Shown here: positions 55,383 to 64,000 of the stretch, one piece after another | Layout of the letters: each line of letters opens with the position of its first letter | Numbering within the stretch: the first letter of the stretch is position 1 | Assembly: GCA_039105265.1 (NCBI GenBank) | Contig: JAPFFF010000027.1 | Span: forward strand, 496,001 to 560,000 | From: Tritrichomonas musculus | Lineage: Eukaryota > Parabasalia > Tritrichomonadida > Tritrichomonadidae | Length of the DNA stretch: 64,000 nt | Direction: 5' to 3' | The notes under the pieces: generated by a model | The model's database searches: none | The model's input: only the letters and a program-made list of their open reading frames with translations | What the model was told of the DNA's origin: nothing | Position numbers and translations under genes: made by a program

Positions 55383-57510
55383 TAAATAGAAAGAGCAAAA
55401 AAGATTATTTTTATTTTTGAAAGTAATAAAAATGAATGGTTTATATTTTATTTTTTGAGAAAAAAATAAATTGTAATTACTCAAAAAGTTCAAGATTTTG
55501 TTATATAATAATTTTAGTTTTCCAAAAATTTTCACCGTTTATTAGCATAATGAGGAGTACGACAGCACACTTTTTCAGTTAATTTTATTTTATTAAATAA
55601 ATAGTATTATTTTATAGTATAATGAATTTTGTTTTGATATTATCAAATACTTATATTTTACATGTGGTATTTATTATATTTACATCGTTTTAAATAAGTG
55701 ATTTGCCTTGCATTCTTTTTTATAAAATAAAGAAAATTTTGATATCAATTTCTCATGACATAACCATAATCCTGCAATTGCCAAACTATAACAAAAAGTA
55801 TTCCCCTTATATAACAATAATAATATAAAATGACCCCATCTCAGTGTCAGTTTTGTAGTAAAATCATCCTGAAAATGCATTTTTTTGAATACTTTTATAA
55901 AAAATCGTTTTAAAAAAGGGGTCGACTCTCTCAAATTTATTTTAATTGAAAAATAATAATATCTTAAAATTTAAATATTATTTTTAATTAATAAATTTTT
56001 AATTCAATATTAAATAGAATTCGGATTCATTTATTATATCTTAAAAATTAAAAAATACATTATTTATTCCAAAAAACATTAAAAATAGTGTTTTTATTAT
56101 GCTACTTGAGGTATTTTCTTAAATGATTTACTATTCACATTATTTATATGTTGCTTAGAAATATAATAATAATTTTTAATACAATATATTATTGATATTC
56201 AAGAAATTATTGTTTTTTCTAAATAAAAATTTTGAATTTAAAATTGAACTAAATGCTAGTTTTTGAAAAAATTATTTTGATAACATCAGAATTTTGAAAA
56301 CATATTATTTTTATTAACAAATGCTTATTTTTTTGATAATATATCAGTATTATCCTCATATTAATGATAATGTATTTACTATAAATATTATAAATCACAT
56401 TTATATTATTATAAAATATATTTTAACATTTTAACTCAGTTTATTTGTATATCACAATTGAGAATTAATTATAATAACGTATTAATTCAATTTTATTTTT
56501 CATAAATAATATTATCTTATACGATATTCAATTAATTACTTTTTAATTAATTTAAAATATGTAAATAAAATTATGAAAAAAGAATATATGATATGAAGGT
56601 TATAAAATATTTATATATTTGGATATTTACAAATTCCCAAAATCTCTTTGAATAGTGGAAATTAGATAAGAACTCAAAAATATTTTCCTCTTTCAAAAGT
56701 TAAACTTTTTCAGTTTTTATTTTTTTTAGTGAAATATCTCTATTTTGGCTAATAGAATCGGCTTCATATTTAAAATTGCATCATGCTATTGATAATGCCA
56801 ATATAATTTATTATTAATTTTTTATAATTTTAGAATATGATAACCGCCAAAAGTCGAACCCTTTTCGTTTTAATAAATTGATAAACTCATTATCACAAAG
56901 ATATTGAATTAGTTCTGAAAATATTGAATTAAATATTTGTTTTCCATATTCTCTAGTTTTTATAATTTATTTTAAAATATAAAATATTATTTTATCTTTA
57001 AAATATTTTATATTAATAAAAATTAGTTTTGTAAAATAATAAACAGCCTATATATTATGATAAAATAATTGTTCAAAAATAAGAAATTTGAATACTTTAT
57101 TATTGAATTTTTGATCTATAAATATTGTAATGAAATTTGATTTTCGTTCGATCATTTTAATATATAATATATTATTCAATATATTATATTAAATTCTATA
57201 TTTATTCGCCATAATAGTGTTTTTGTAGAGAGAAACAATAATAATGGAAATAATTGATTTTTTCTTCTTATGAACAAATAAAAGTATGATGGCTGCAATA
57301 AAGAAATTCCAAAAGTGTTGTCACAATTATTCGTAATTATTCATTTTAGGGAATTACGCTTATTTATTTTAATATTGAAATAAATTAAATTGTTATAACA
57401 TATAATAACTATATAATACATTTCATCTCAATTGATAAATGGCTTCAATAATGCAAATCTTTTAAATTTCTTTATATATTAATTCTGTTAGATTATTCTA
57501 ACTAATTTGC
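55383..57510. other. 2.1-kb gene-free stretch
   Basis: Very AT-rich with scattered short reading frames, none with protein-like composition. I find no target duplication, long inverted repeat or RNA gene. Confidence 0.4.
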
Positions 57511-57681
57511 ATGAGAGTCTATTCTCGCAGCATTAATCTTAGTTCATATTCAGCTCATGCTTATTTTCTTCAAATTAATGACCCCACAACATCTGGAGCT
57601 GAATTTGATTCCTCTTCAATTGATGTCACTGATGAAGATAATATTTCTTGTGACAATGATAAAGGTTTCCCTGCCAAGTAA
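57511..57681 (+). CDS. 56-residue reading frame, doubtful
   Basis: ATG at 57511 to TAA at 57679-57681, reading MRVYSRSINLSSYSAHAYFL, then an acidic part (EFDSSSIDVTDEDNIS). It is less AT-rich than the surroundings. It could be a fragment of a larger gene or a small gene; nothing identifies it. Confidence 0.25.
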   Translation: MRVYSRSINLSSYSAHAYFLQINDPTTSGAEFDSSSIDVTDEDNISCDNDKGFPAK

Positions 57682-57719
57682 GGTTAGTAACCAAACTTGA
57701 CTTTTAGAATCATTTCAAA

Positions 57720-57833
57720 TTATTTCATATGAAATTTTTTTTGACATTGCCCAATGGTAGATATCTTGGTAAAAAAGGCGTCCTGAAAAATGCCAACGTC
57801 TTTTTGCTCAGGCTTGCCCAATGAGTTGCCCAT
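57720..57833 (-). pseudogene. N-terminal fragment of a protein kinase gene
   Basis: From the ATG at 57831-57833, 37 codons read MGNSLGKPEQKDVGIF, then DAFFTKISTIGQ, and end soon after at a stop. MGNxxGKP-leaders (possible N-myristoylation) followed by a FxxxxxIGxG glycine loop start many AGC-type kinases (YANK/STK32-like). Here the frame breaks off exactly where GxFGKV should come, and no further kinase sequence follows. A gene fragment, low to moderate confidence. Confidence 0.4.
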
Positions 57834-58082
57834 TACTATCTTGAATCATTATCGTTTGATTCCCTAATGCCAATTATACAGCTATTTTTAATAAAACTTT
57901 TGTCTTATTAATGAACTTAGAATTATCTAAAAGCATTTTGAATATCTAATGCTCATATCAATATTATCAAAAATATCAATTGTCACAACAAATGATAATC
58001 TTTTACCAAGGCAAATAAAATAAATAAAATAAAATTTATGGCAAAAAACAAACTTTAAACAATAAAAACAATAATATTTCGA
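57834..58082. other. AT-rich spacer before LRR gene
   Basis: Short non-coding stretch downstream of the LRRC56-like gene's 3' end; nothing recognised. Confidence 0.35.
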
Positions 58083-58985
58083 TTAAATATGACCAACACG
58101 GAATTTTCTGCATGAAGATAAGGGTCGAGTAATTCTAGGTGCAACATTTCCTAATTTGGGGGGATTTGATGGCTTTACTACTGGTTTTAGCCATGAATCG
58201 GTGACTTTTTTACTGTACATTCCATGTGATGTTGGAGGCCTTTCTTGAATAATATCTTCAACATATTCAGTAACTGCGGCTTCTCTCTTTGGTTCTTCAG
58301 CAGTCCTTGGCTTGATGCCACATTTTTCTCCTTTTTGGATTTTATCAACAATTTTATCTGAAGGAATTAATTCTTTCTTTGGAGGAACAGGAATAGATGC
58401 TTTTGATGGAGATTGCTGAACCTTTGGGCGTAATCTCTTTTCATCAAGATAAGTAATTTGAGGAGCGTATTTCATTACTTCTGAGCGATATTTATCAGAA
58501 TCAGCTGCAGGATTTCCAGCGAGAGTCAGAGCTCTTAAGCGTTTACATGTTGAAAAAATTTCAACATCAGCAATATTAGTAATATTGTTTTCTTCTAAAT
58601 CAAGGATTCTAAGGTTATCCATTCCAATTAATTCACTAAAATCTGTAATATTATTGAAAGCAAGATACAATTCTTCCAATTTATCAGATATTGTTGAAAT
58701 ACCATCAAGAGAAGTAATGTGGCAGTGCGCAAGAGACAAAAATCGTAAATGCTTGAAATTTGAACTTATATCGCGAACACTTGGGATTATTGAATTGTTT
58801 AATCGTAGCTTTTGTAGAGATGGGAACATGTCACCAAGAAAGCTTAACGACATCTCAGTCGTATCTGCGATAGCTTCAAGAGCAGTAACTCTCGAGAAAT
58901 CCTTTTTTCCTTCGTACTGGAAAATATCATCAATCTCGAGAAGTTCAGAATCACCATCAAATTCGAGGATGATATGCTTCAGCAT
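58083..58985 (-). CDS. LRRC56/ODA8-like ciliary leucine-rich repeat protein
   Basis: 300 residues. Leucine-rich repeats of the SDS22 type run from about residue 50 to 165 (LQKLRLNNSIIPSV, LRFLSLAHCHITSLDGIS, LEELYLAFNNITDFSELIG, LRILDLEENNITNIADVE), closed by an LRR cap RLRALTLAGNPAADSDKYRS. The tail is Pro/Lys-rich. SDS22-type repeats followed by this cap and a basic tail resemble LRRC56 (ODA8), needed for outer dynein arm transport; trichomonads have flagella that need it. Other SDS22-like proteins are possible. An initiator-like motif lies just upstream. Confidence 0.65.
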   Translation of the reverse strand: MLKHIILEFDGDSELLEIDDIFQYEGKKDFSRVTALEAIADTTEMSLSFLGDMFPSLQKLRLNNSIIPSVRDISSNFKHLRFLSLAHCHITSLDGISTISDKLEELYLAFNNITDFSELIGMDNLRILDLEENNITNIADVEIFSTCKRLRALTLAGNPAADSDKYRSEVMKYAPQITYLDEKRLRPKVQQSPSKASIPVPPKKELIPSDKIVDKIQKGEKCGIKPRTAEEPKREAAVTEYVEDIIQERPPTSHGMYSKKVTDSWLKPVVKPSNPPKLGNVAPRITRPLSSCRKFRVGHI

Positions 58986-58990
58986 GCTTA

Positions 58991-59001
58991 CTAGAAAATG
59001 A
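58991..59001 (-). promoter_or_regulatory. initiator-like motif TCATTTTCTAG
   Basis: Read on the minus strand, this TCATTT-type motif starts about 16 bases before the ATG of the LRRC56-like gene. Fits the trichomonad initiator pattern. Inference. Confidence 0.4.
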
Positions 59002-59749
59002 TAATAACGTGTTTTTTTGAGGAAAAAACACGTTTTTCAATCATAAAAAAAAACGATTTTTCAATTCAATTTTCAGAGATAACTTTTGATAGGAAATTGA
59101 ATAATTATTTAACTCATAATAATACCTGCTATTTATAGATCAAAAAAATTATAACAAATCACTTTAAAAATACAGAAAAGGTATACATTTTTTTAATTTC
59201 AATTTTATGGCTAAAATTTTTTATAAACGTATCTCAAATGTTTTTGATACAATGGTAATTATAATAAAAATTATAATGCAATAATAATTATTTAAATATT
59301 TATAGGAAATTTTAATTTATTTTTATAAATAAAAAATTAGGATAAATATTATTTTTAAAATATATAATTATTTTAATAATTGCTCTCAATTGATTATATG
59401 AGCTATTTCTAAAAGTGGAGAAGATTGATACTTTCAATGAAAATTTTCACTTAATTTGTTTTCATACTTTCTTCAAGATATATTGAATATCTCAATTGAA
59501 TATTATAATGCTATATTTAGCTTTAATTATATAAATGATATGCATCAAATTAAATAATTGTATAAATACGCCGAAATGCTTCTGATGAGAATATAAAAAT
59601 TATATGATGATAATAAATGCATTTCTAATTTTCCAATTTATATTAATAATTATTTTTTGATTTTTAAAACATATATAAATATATTAATAAAGATCAATAT
59701 TTATTAATAAATTAAAGTAATTATATTTAAGCAATAAGATATGACACAC
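59002..59749. other. gene-free AT-rich spacer
   Basis: About 750 bases, with an inverted pair of CGTGTTTTTTTGAGG/CCTC-like bases near 59010-59035 (CACGTTTTT). Nothing coding. Confidence 0.35.
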
Positions 59750-60133
59750 TTACTGATCATTTATATATTTTATTTTTAGATATTCCTTACCAAACTCAAT
59801 TTTCTCTTGATAATCATCAAACCATTTTGCAAGTAAATCCTTTCTTCTATAAATATTCCTCGTTAATTCTATATTGAGCATATTACTAAAAATACGTGAA
59901 ACCGAAACAAGTGAATTTAATGAAATATCTTTGAATGATTTATTCATAATTTCTTCTATTAATTTTTTACCTCTGCTTTCATTTACTTGGAAATCCCCAA
60001 GTAAATTTCTTGATACATCTTTTTCCGAATAAAAATGTCTCGAAAAGCCTTCTTTTACTCTCTGTCTTCTTTTTGGAACCCTGATTTTTTTTGAAATTAG
60101 TTTTTCGTTGTTCACTTTAATCTGTGAAAACAT
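59750..60133 (-). CDS. Lys-rich 127-residue protein, unknown
   Basis: From an ATG to a stop. Strongly basic N-terminal part (KKIRVPKRRQRVKEGF), helical C-terminal part (IFSNMLNIELTRNIYRRKDL). No signal peptide, membrane segment or recognised domain. Composition is protein-like, and it stands alone; a nucleic-acid-binding role is a guess only. Confidence 0.5.
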   Translation of the reverse strand: MFSQIKVNNEKLISKKIRVPKRRQRVKEGFSRHFYSEKDVSRNLLGDFQVNESRGKKLIEEIMNKSFKDISLNSLVSVSRIFSNMLNIELTRNIYRRKDLLAKWFDDYQEKIEFGKEYLKIKYINDQ

Positions 60134-60607
60134 CCTGAATCAAGCTGTTGATGATTAAAATGATGTAAAAAATACGAAAAACAAGAAAATTTTAGAACAT
60201 CAACGTTAATTCAATTTTCAGATCTTGTAAAACAAGACATTTGAATTTTTAAATTGGCAAGATCTGAAAAATATTGAATGATCTTTATATTCAGATCATG
60301 TCAGAGGTGTTTTGTAATAATTTAATTTATATTTATCTCCATAAATAAAAAATATTTTTCAAAAACAATTTCAAAATTATTTATATATATAAATAATATT
60401 TATAAAATATAATCATTCGTCATCATAAAATATTAAAAACAAAAGTTTTTTAAACCATCAAAAATCATAAAAAAATCAATTTAAGGGAACACTATCAAAT
60501 TGTGTTTAAAAAATTCTATGAGTTATCACAAAATGAATTGTCTTAAAAATATTTATTTCGTGAGTATTTTTGCTATGTTTTGGTATATATAAATTATATA
60601 AATTATA
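60134..60607. other. spacer with a 13-bp-stem hairpin
   Basis: At about 60217-60272 TTTTCAGATCTTG and CAAGATCTGAAAA face each other around a 30-nt loop. No gene. Confidence 0.5.
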
Positions 60608-60615
60608 TATCATTT

Positions 60616-61417
60616 CAGGGTTGTGTATCGATCCTCTCCGGTAGCGGTTATTTTCCCGGTAAAATATCGATATTACCGGCTCTAACCGCCTGTAACGGTA
60701 TTTATCGATAAAAAACCGAAGTATCGATACAAAAGTGGAGAATTTATATCGAATGTCAGGTTTTTTGTCGGTATTTTTTTAACAAAAAATGTATCGGATT
60801 CATTTAAAGATGATTAAAGAAATTTATAAGGTTCTAATGAATATTGTTAATTCTCTTTAATTACATATTTTACAACAAATAATCATCATAATAATTGAAT
60901 AATCAATGGTTTCTGAAATATCGTAAATTGTATCATCTTTATGTCAATTTCTATTAGTAGATAAATATAACATTCCAGAACTATTGAATTAACTATTAAT
61001 ATGAGAAAGCACATAATATATATAAATTTTATTGTTTTTAATGATAATAATGATATCGAAAATTTGGATTGTTTAATGAAAATGAATATGACGAGATTTC
61101 TGAAGAAGAAAGACAATAATATACTTTTTATAGGCTAGTAATTATATTTATAATTAAAATTTTTATTTAAAATTAAATAATCAAATGTTTTAATATTTTT
61201 ATTCAATATTTATTAATAAAATTTATATATTAAAATACCGTATCGATACTGATAAAAAGTATTATAAAGTACTTTTTTAATAACCGCTGATACTCTAAAA
61301 ATACCGAAGCACTTTTGTATCGATACTAAAAAATACCGAGCAAAAAAGTATCGATATTTACCGAATACCGATACTTCTTCGGTAACCGGTATTTAGTCGT
61401 ATCGATAAACAACGCTG
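60616..61417. mobile_element. hAT-type non-autonomous element, 802 bp, duplication TATCATTT
   Basis: The left end begins CAGGGTTGTGTATCGAT and the right end, reversed, CAGCGTTGTTTATCGAT. TATCATTT flanks it exactly on both sides (60608-60615 and 61418-61425). Terminus (YARNG) and 8-bp duplication fit hAT. The subterminal DNA is crowded with TACCG, ATCGATA and CCGGTA in both orientations, like the 427-bp element at 1798 (CAGCG..., ACCGGT), so the two may share a transposase. The 231-base minus-strand frame inside is hydrophobic and not a recognisable transposase. Confidence 0.85.
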
Positions 61418-62956
61418 TATCATTTATTTCTATTCTTATTTTAATCTTATTCCCTTTTTTCAATAAAAAAAAAAGGGATAGATTCCAAAATGCAGATTTT
61501 TCGGAAGATTATCATTCAATTTTTTTTCAATTGAAAAAAGTACAAAATTTTGGAAAATCGCATTCAATTTTTTTTTCCGACGGTTTAATAGAAAATGGCA
61601 TGAGTATAAAAAAATTACTTTAAAAACTGATTATTTTTATTAAAACTTTAAAATTACCTTTTTTTGTGACGGAACACTATTCAGATAAACTTAATTATCA
61701 GAATAGTATAAATTTGTTCAGTTTTGTCTGATAAATGATAGAGCTAGTATTAATAAAAGTATTCCGCTATGAAAAAAGAGTAAAACTAAAAAGGATTCCA
61801 TCAATATTAAGGGCAAAGAAGGAAATATTCATAGTGAAAAACTTTAATATAAGCAGAATACATGGATCAAATGCATTAATCCCATCATTAAAATCATACT
61901 CGTAAACATTTTTTGGCATATTAGTAAGTAAAATATTATATAAAAAGTTGAAATATTCTTAAGCCTTTAAAAAAAACGTAAAATCCTAGATCGTCATTAC
62001 TTATGTCTTATGGAAAAAATGCTTGTTTTTATAGTTGCTTGATAAGCCGAAGAGTGATTAATATTCGCCAAAGAAAACAAATATGAGTGTGGCAACAACC
62101 GTAAAAATAACATAAAAATATTTGACCTTAAAGTTTTTTCTAAAAAATCTGCATTTTAAGGTTCTCCTTCCCAAAAAAAATGTAAATCATTCAATATTGA
62201 ATTAACTCATAGAATAAATAATTCAATAGAGCTTTTTTCGGAAAAAGTTTTGGTGAAAAATAAAAAAAAATTTGGCCTCAACGATTAAATCTTTTTTCAT
62301 TCAAAATTTTACTGATTTTTTAATTCTATGATTTCTATCTGTAAAAAAACAAAATCGATAAGATTCCATAAAAATATTTTTATTCAATCATTTGAAATAT
62401 ATATCTATATAAATAGGGGTTTTTCGAAAAAAATACTTTTTGCTTAAAAAATAAAGTTTTTCCGAAAAAAGTAGATTTTTCGGAAAACGTTTTGAATGAT
62501 TTTTGATCGTACGGCCAAATAAATTCACAAAAATGTTTCCAAAAAATCAACTTTTTTCTGAAAAATTGTATTTTTTTCGAAAAAACTTTTTTTTTCGAAA
62601 AACTCCTAATTTCATATTTTAATTCATTTTTAAAAACGATATTTATGTATATTTTATTTGTGAAATCTCATTGAATTTAATCTTTTGAATTTGAAAGGAG
62701 AACCTTAAAATCTATCAAAAAAGGGTTGAGAGGAAGTAAAGATTTTAAAAAAAATGATCGGAATGGTAAAATTTTAAAGTTTTAAACTTTTTCTGAAATA
62801 ATAACCATTGAATTTTATTTTCTTTGAGTTTTTTCAATATTGAAAAATATGATAATAGTCCCTTAACAAAAGCATGATTTATTAATCAATTTATAATTAG
62901 AAAAAATAATTATTACAATAAATGGTTATAAGTCTTTATTTATATAAATATCATAA
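61418..62956. other. 1.5-kb gene-free stretch rich in inverted repeats
   Basis: Contains three diverged copies of a motif around GGAGAACCTTAAAATGCAG: near 61478-61500 (plus), 62141-62165 (minus) and 62693-62716 (plus, without GCAG). The stretches between them hold repeated TTTTTTTCGAAAA palindromes (62400-62620). It looks like nested MITE-like inverted repeats, but no clean target duplication was found. Confidence 0.5.
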
Positions 62957-63613
62957 ATTAGTTATTGTGCATTAGACCAAAGACATCATAAGATTCATGA
63001 TTGGAGGAGTTTAGTCAATGATGAAAATATAGAAGAAGATGTTATTGATGACTACTTGAAACTTCTATATGACAAAGGAAAGAGATTGAATAAACAACCT
63101 GGTCAAAATGAGGCAGAGTTTGATAAAAAGAAAATATTGGTTTTACCTACTGCATTTTATGCCCTCCTTTATATTGCATTAGAGACTAATGATAATGAAA
63201 AATTACTAGAACTGATGAAAAGTCCTATCTCAGGTAAAAAGTCATTTTCCAAATTCGATAAAGTATTTGTCCCCATTTGCTCAGATGGAGAACATTGGGT
63301 TTTATGTGTTGTTCGATATTCAAAGAAAATAATCGAATGCTATGACTCTGAGAATAAGTCAATGGCGCCAGAGGTAAAGACACTTAATAAGTATATCGAT
63401 ATTTCCGCAACAGGTAAGTTAAAAGCAAAATATTATGATGTACCTAGTCAAAATAATAACAAGGATTGTGGAGTGTTTCTTATGAAATCTGTTCGTACCT
63501 TTTTGTATGAAGGAAATGATAAGTTTAGACAACGCGATATACCAAATATTAGAAAGAGAATACTTCGAGAACTTCAAAACAATGAATTAGAAACAGGTGT
63601 TGCATATAAATAA
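62957..63613 (+). CDS. adenain/Ulp1-type cysteine protease of a Polinton-like element
   Basis: The open frame runs from about 62957; the true start is not clear in the visible sequence. The catalytic set is visible: GEHWVLCVV (His), ECYDSENKS (Asp), VPSQNNNKDCGVFLMK (Gln and Cys, in a spacing normal for C5/C48 peptidases). Polintons and adenoviruses use it to mature virion proteins; host SUMO proteases share the fold, so a host Ulp1 remains possible. The small size and the neighbouring gene favour the element. Confidence 0.7.
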   Translation: MSYCALDQRHHKIHDWRSLVNDENIEEDVIDDYLKLLYDKGKRLNKQPGQNEAEFDKKKILVLPTAFYALLYIALETNDNEKLLELMKSPISGKKSFSKFDKVFVPICSDGEHWVLCVVRYSKKIIECYDSENKSMAPEVKTLNKYIDISATGKLKAKYYDVPSQNNNKDCGVFLMKSVRTFLYEGNDKFRQRDIPNIRKRILRELQNNELETGVAYK

Positions 63614-63634
63614 AGACTTTTTATTCAACTCGAA

Positions 63635-64000
63635 ATGGAATTACCACCAAGTGTTAACACTCTATATCCTAATCGAGATAATATAGTTAATGATGGTAAT
63701 ACACCTCTTCCAATCGAAACAGCCTACTTCCTTGAGGATGCTCAGCATGATAAAGTTAAGTTTAATAGATATTGGTTTAATTTCCCACCAGAATGGTCAA
63801 CTGCAAACAAAGGGGAATCTATTGTTGGTGTTCGTTCGGCGCATATCATTAAGAGAAGACGCAAATTAGAATATAATGTGACTATATTGAAAGTACAAAA
63901 GTCCTACTTTGTTTTACATGGCTGCATTAGCGGAAGATGCATTATTTTCTTAAATTTCCAAGCCAAGAGCTTTACTGTTTATACTCTACAATCGTACGCA
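63635..64000 (+). CDS. start of a candidate capsid-related gene (partial)
   Basis: From an ATG, 122 codons are open to the window end: MELPPSVNTLYPNRDNIVND, then FNRYWFNFPPEWSTANKGES and GVRSAHIIKRRRKLEYNV. The latter looks like the opening of a beta-rich structural protein; I recall comparable openings in trichomonad Maverick proteins but cannot verify this. It begins 21 bases after the protease stop, on the same strand. Confidence 0.5.
   Translation, partial: MELPPSVNTLYPNRDNIVNDGNTPLPIETAYFLEDAQHDKVKFNRYWFNFPPEWSTANKGESIVGVRSAHIIKRRRKLEYNVTILKVQKSYFVLHGCISGRCIIFLNFQAKSFTVYTLQSYA

Larger units (their letters stand above)
62957..64000. mobile_element. second Polinton-like element, left part only (runs off the window)
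   Basis: Two consecutive plus-strand frames, an adenain/Ulp1-type protease and the start of a possible structural gene, with a 21-base spacing. The neighbouring left boundary and inverted repeat are not clear within the window, and the remainder is off the right edge. Integrity cannot be judged. It differs in gene content from the element at 23.5 kb, which shows no such protease. Confidence 0.5.

Noticed and set aside
55680-55934. 84-codon minus-strand frame downstream of the kinase promoter region
   Set aside because: No recognisable domain and composition close to its AT-rich surroundings; kept out for lack of support.
60886-61116. 76-codon hydrophobic frame inside the 802-bp hAT element
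   Set aside because: No transposase features; composition is that of AT-rich DNA.
61735-61908. 57-codon frame in the inverted-repeat stretch
   Set aside because: Lys/Ile-rich, no motif, and lies between repeat copies; probably chance.

Overview
The window looks like nuclear DNA of a parabasalid protist, most likely a trichomonad close to Tritrichomonas foetus. This is inferred from content: very AT-rich DNA, intron-less protein genes, TCA-type initiator-like motifs a few bases upstream of some start codons, BspA-type leucine-rich repeats, R2R3-Myb and CAMK genes, a kinase joined to Sel1 repeats, and a large Polinton/Maverick element. Species assignment was not tested.

Layout. 1-1218 is the 5' part of a P4-ATPase lipid flippase. 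A 1.8 kb gene-free stretch holds a 427-bp hAT-type MITE with an exact 8-bp target duplication. 3.0-9.3 kb carries a small three-TM protein, a Met-less reading frame starting with a ubiquitin fragment, a TMEM62-like phosphoesterase, a lysophospholipid acyltransferase and a TBL1-like LisH/WD40 protein. 9.6-21.4 kb carries a NAP1/HEM (WAVE complex) subunit, a short BspA-LRR protein and a 2325-residue ubiquitin-specific protease. A BspA-LRR pseudogene and a dual-specificity phosphatase follow.

23520-41824 is a Polinton that looks whole: inverted terminal repeats of about 520 bp (about 99% alike by eye), a 5-bp ATTTT duplication, and 15 closely packed genes. These include packaging ATPase, candidate major capsid protein, two small amphipathic proteins sharing the start MAFGSWFK, a 1282-residue fibre-like protein, integrase and protein-primed DNA polymerase B. 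The right-hand genes mostly run inward and meet tail to tail with overlaps of a few bases.

42.0-60.1 kb is host again: a small acidic protein, a 1.05-kb non-autonomous DNA element ending just upstream of a Rab GTPase, a proline-rich WD40 protein, an intron-bearing tRNA-Tyr, a Sel1-repeat kinase, a Myb factor, a CAMK-type kinase, a kinase N-terminal fragment, an LRRC56-like ciliary protein and a lysine-rich protein. 60616-61417 is an 802-bp hAT-type element with an 8-bp duplication. 61.4-62.9 kb is gene-free and full of inverted repeats. From about 62957 to the window end lies part of a second Polinton-like element, with an adenain/Ulp1-type protease followed by the start of a candidate structural gene.
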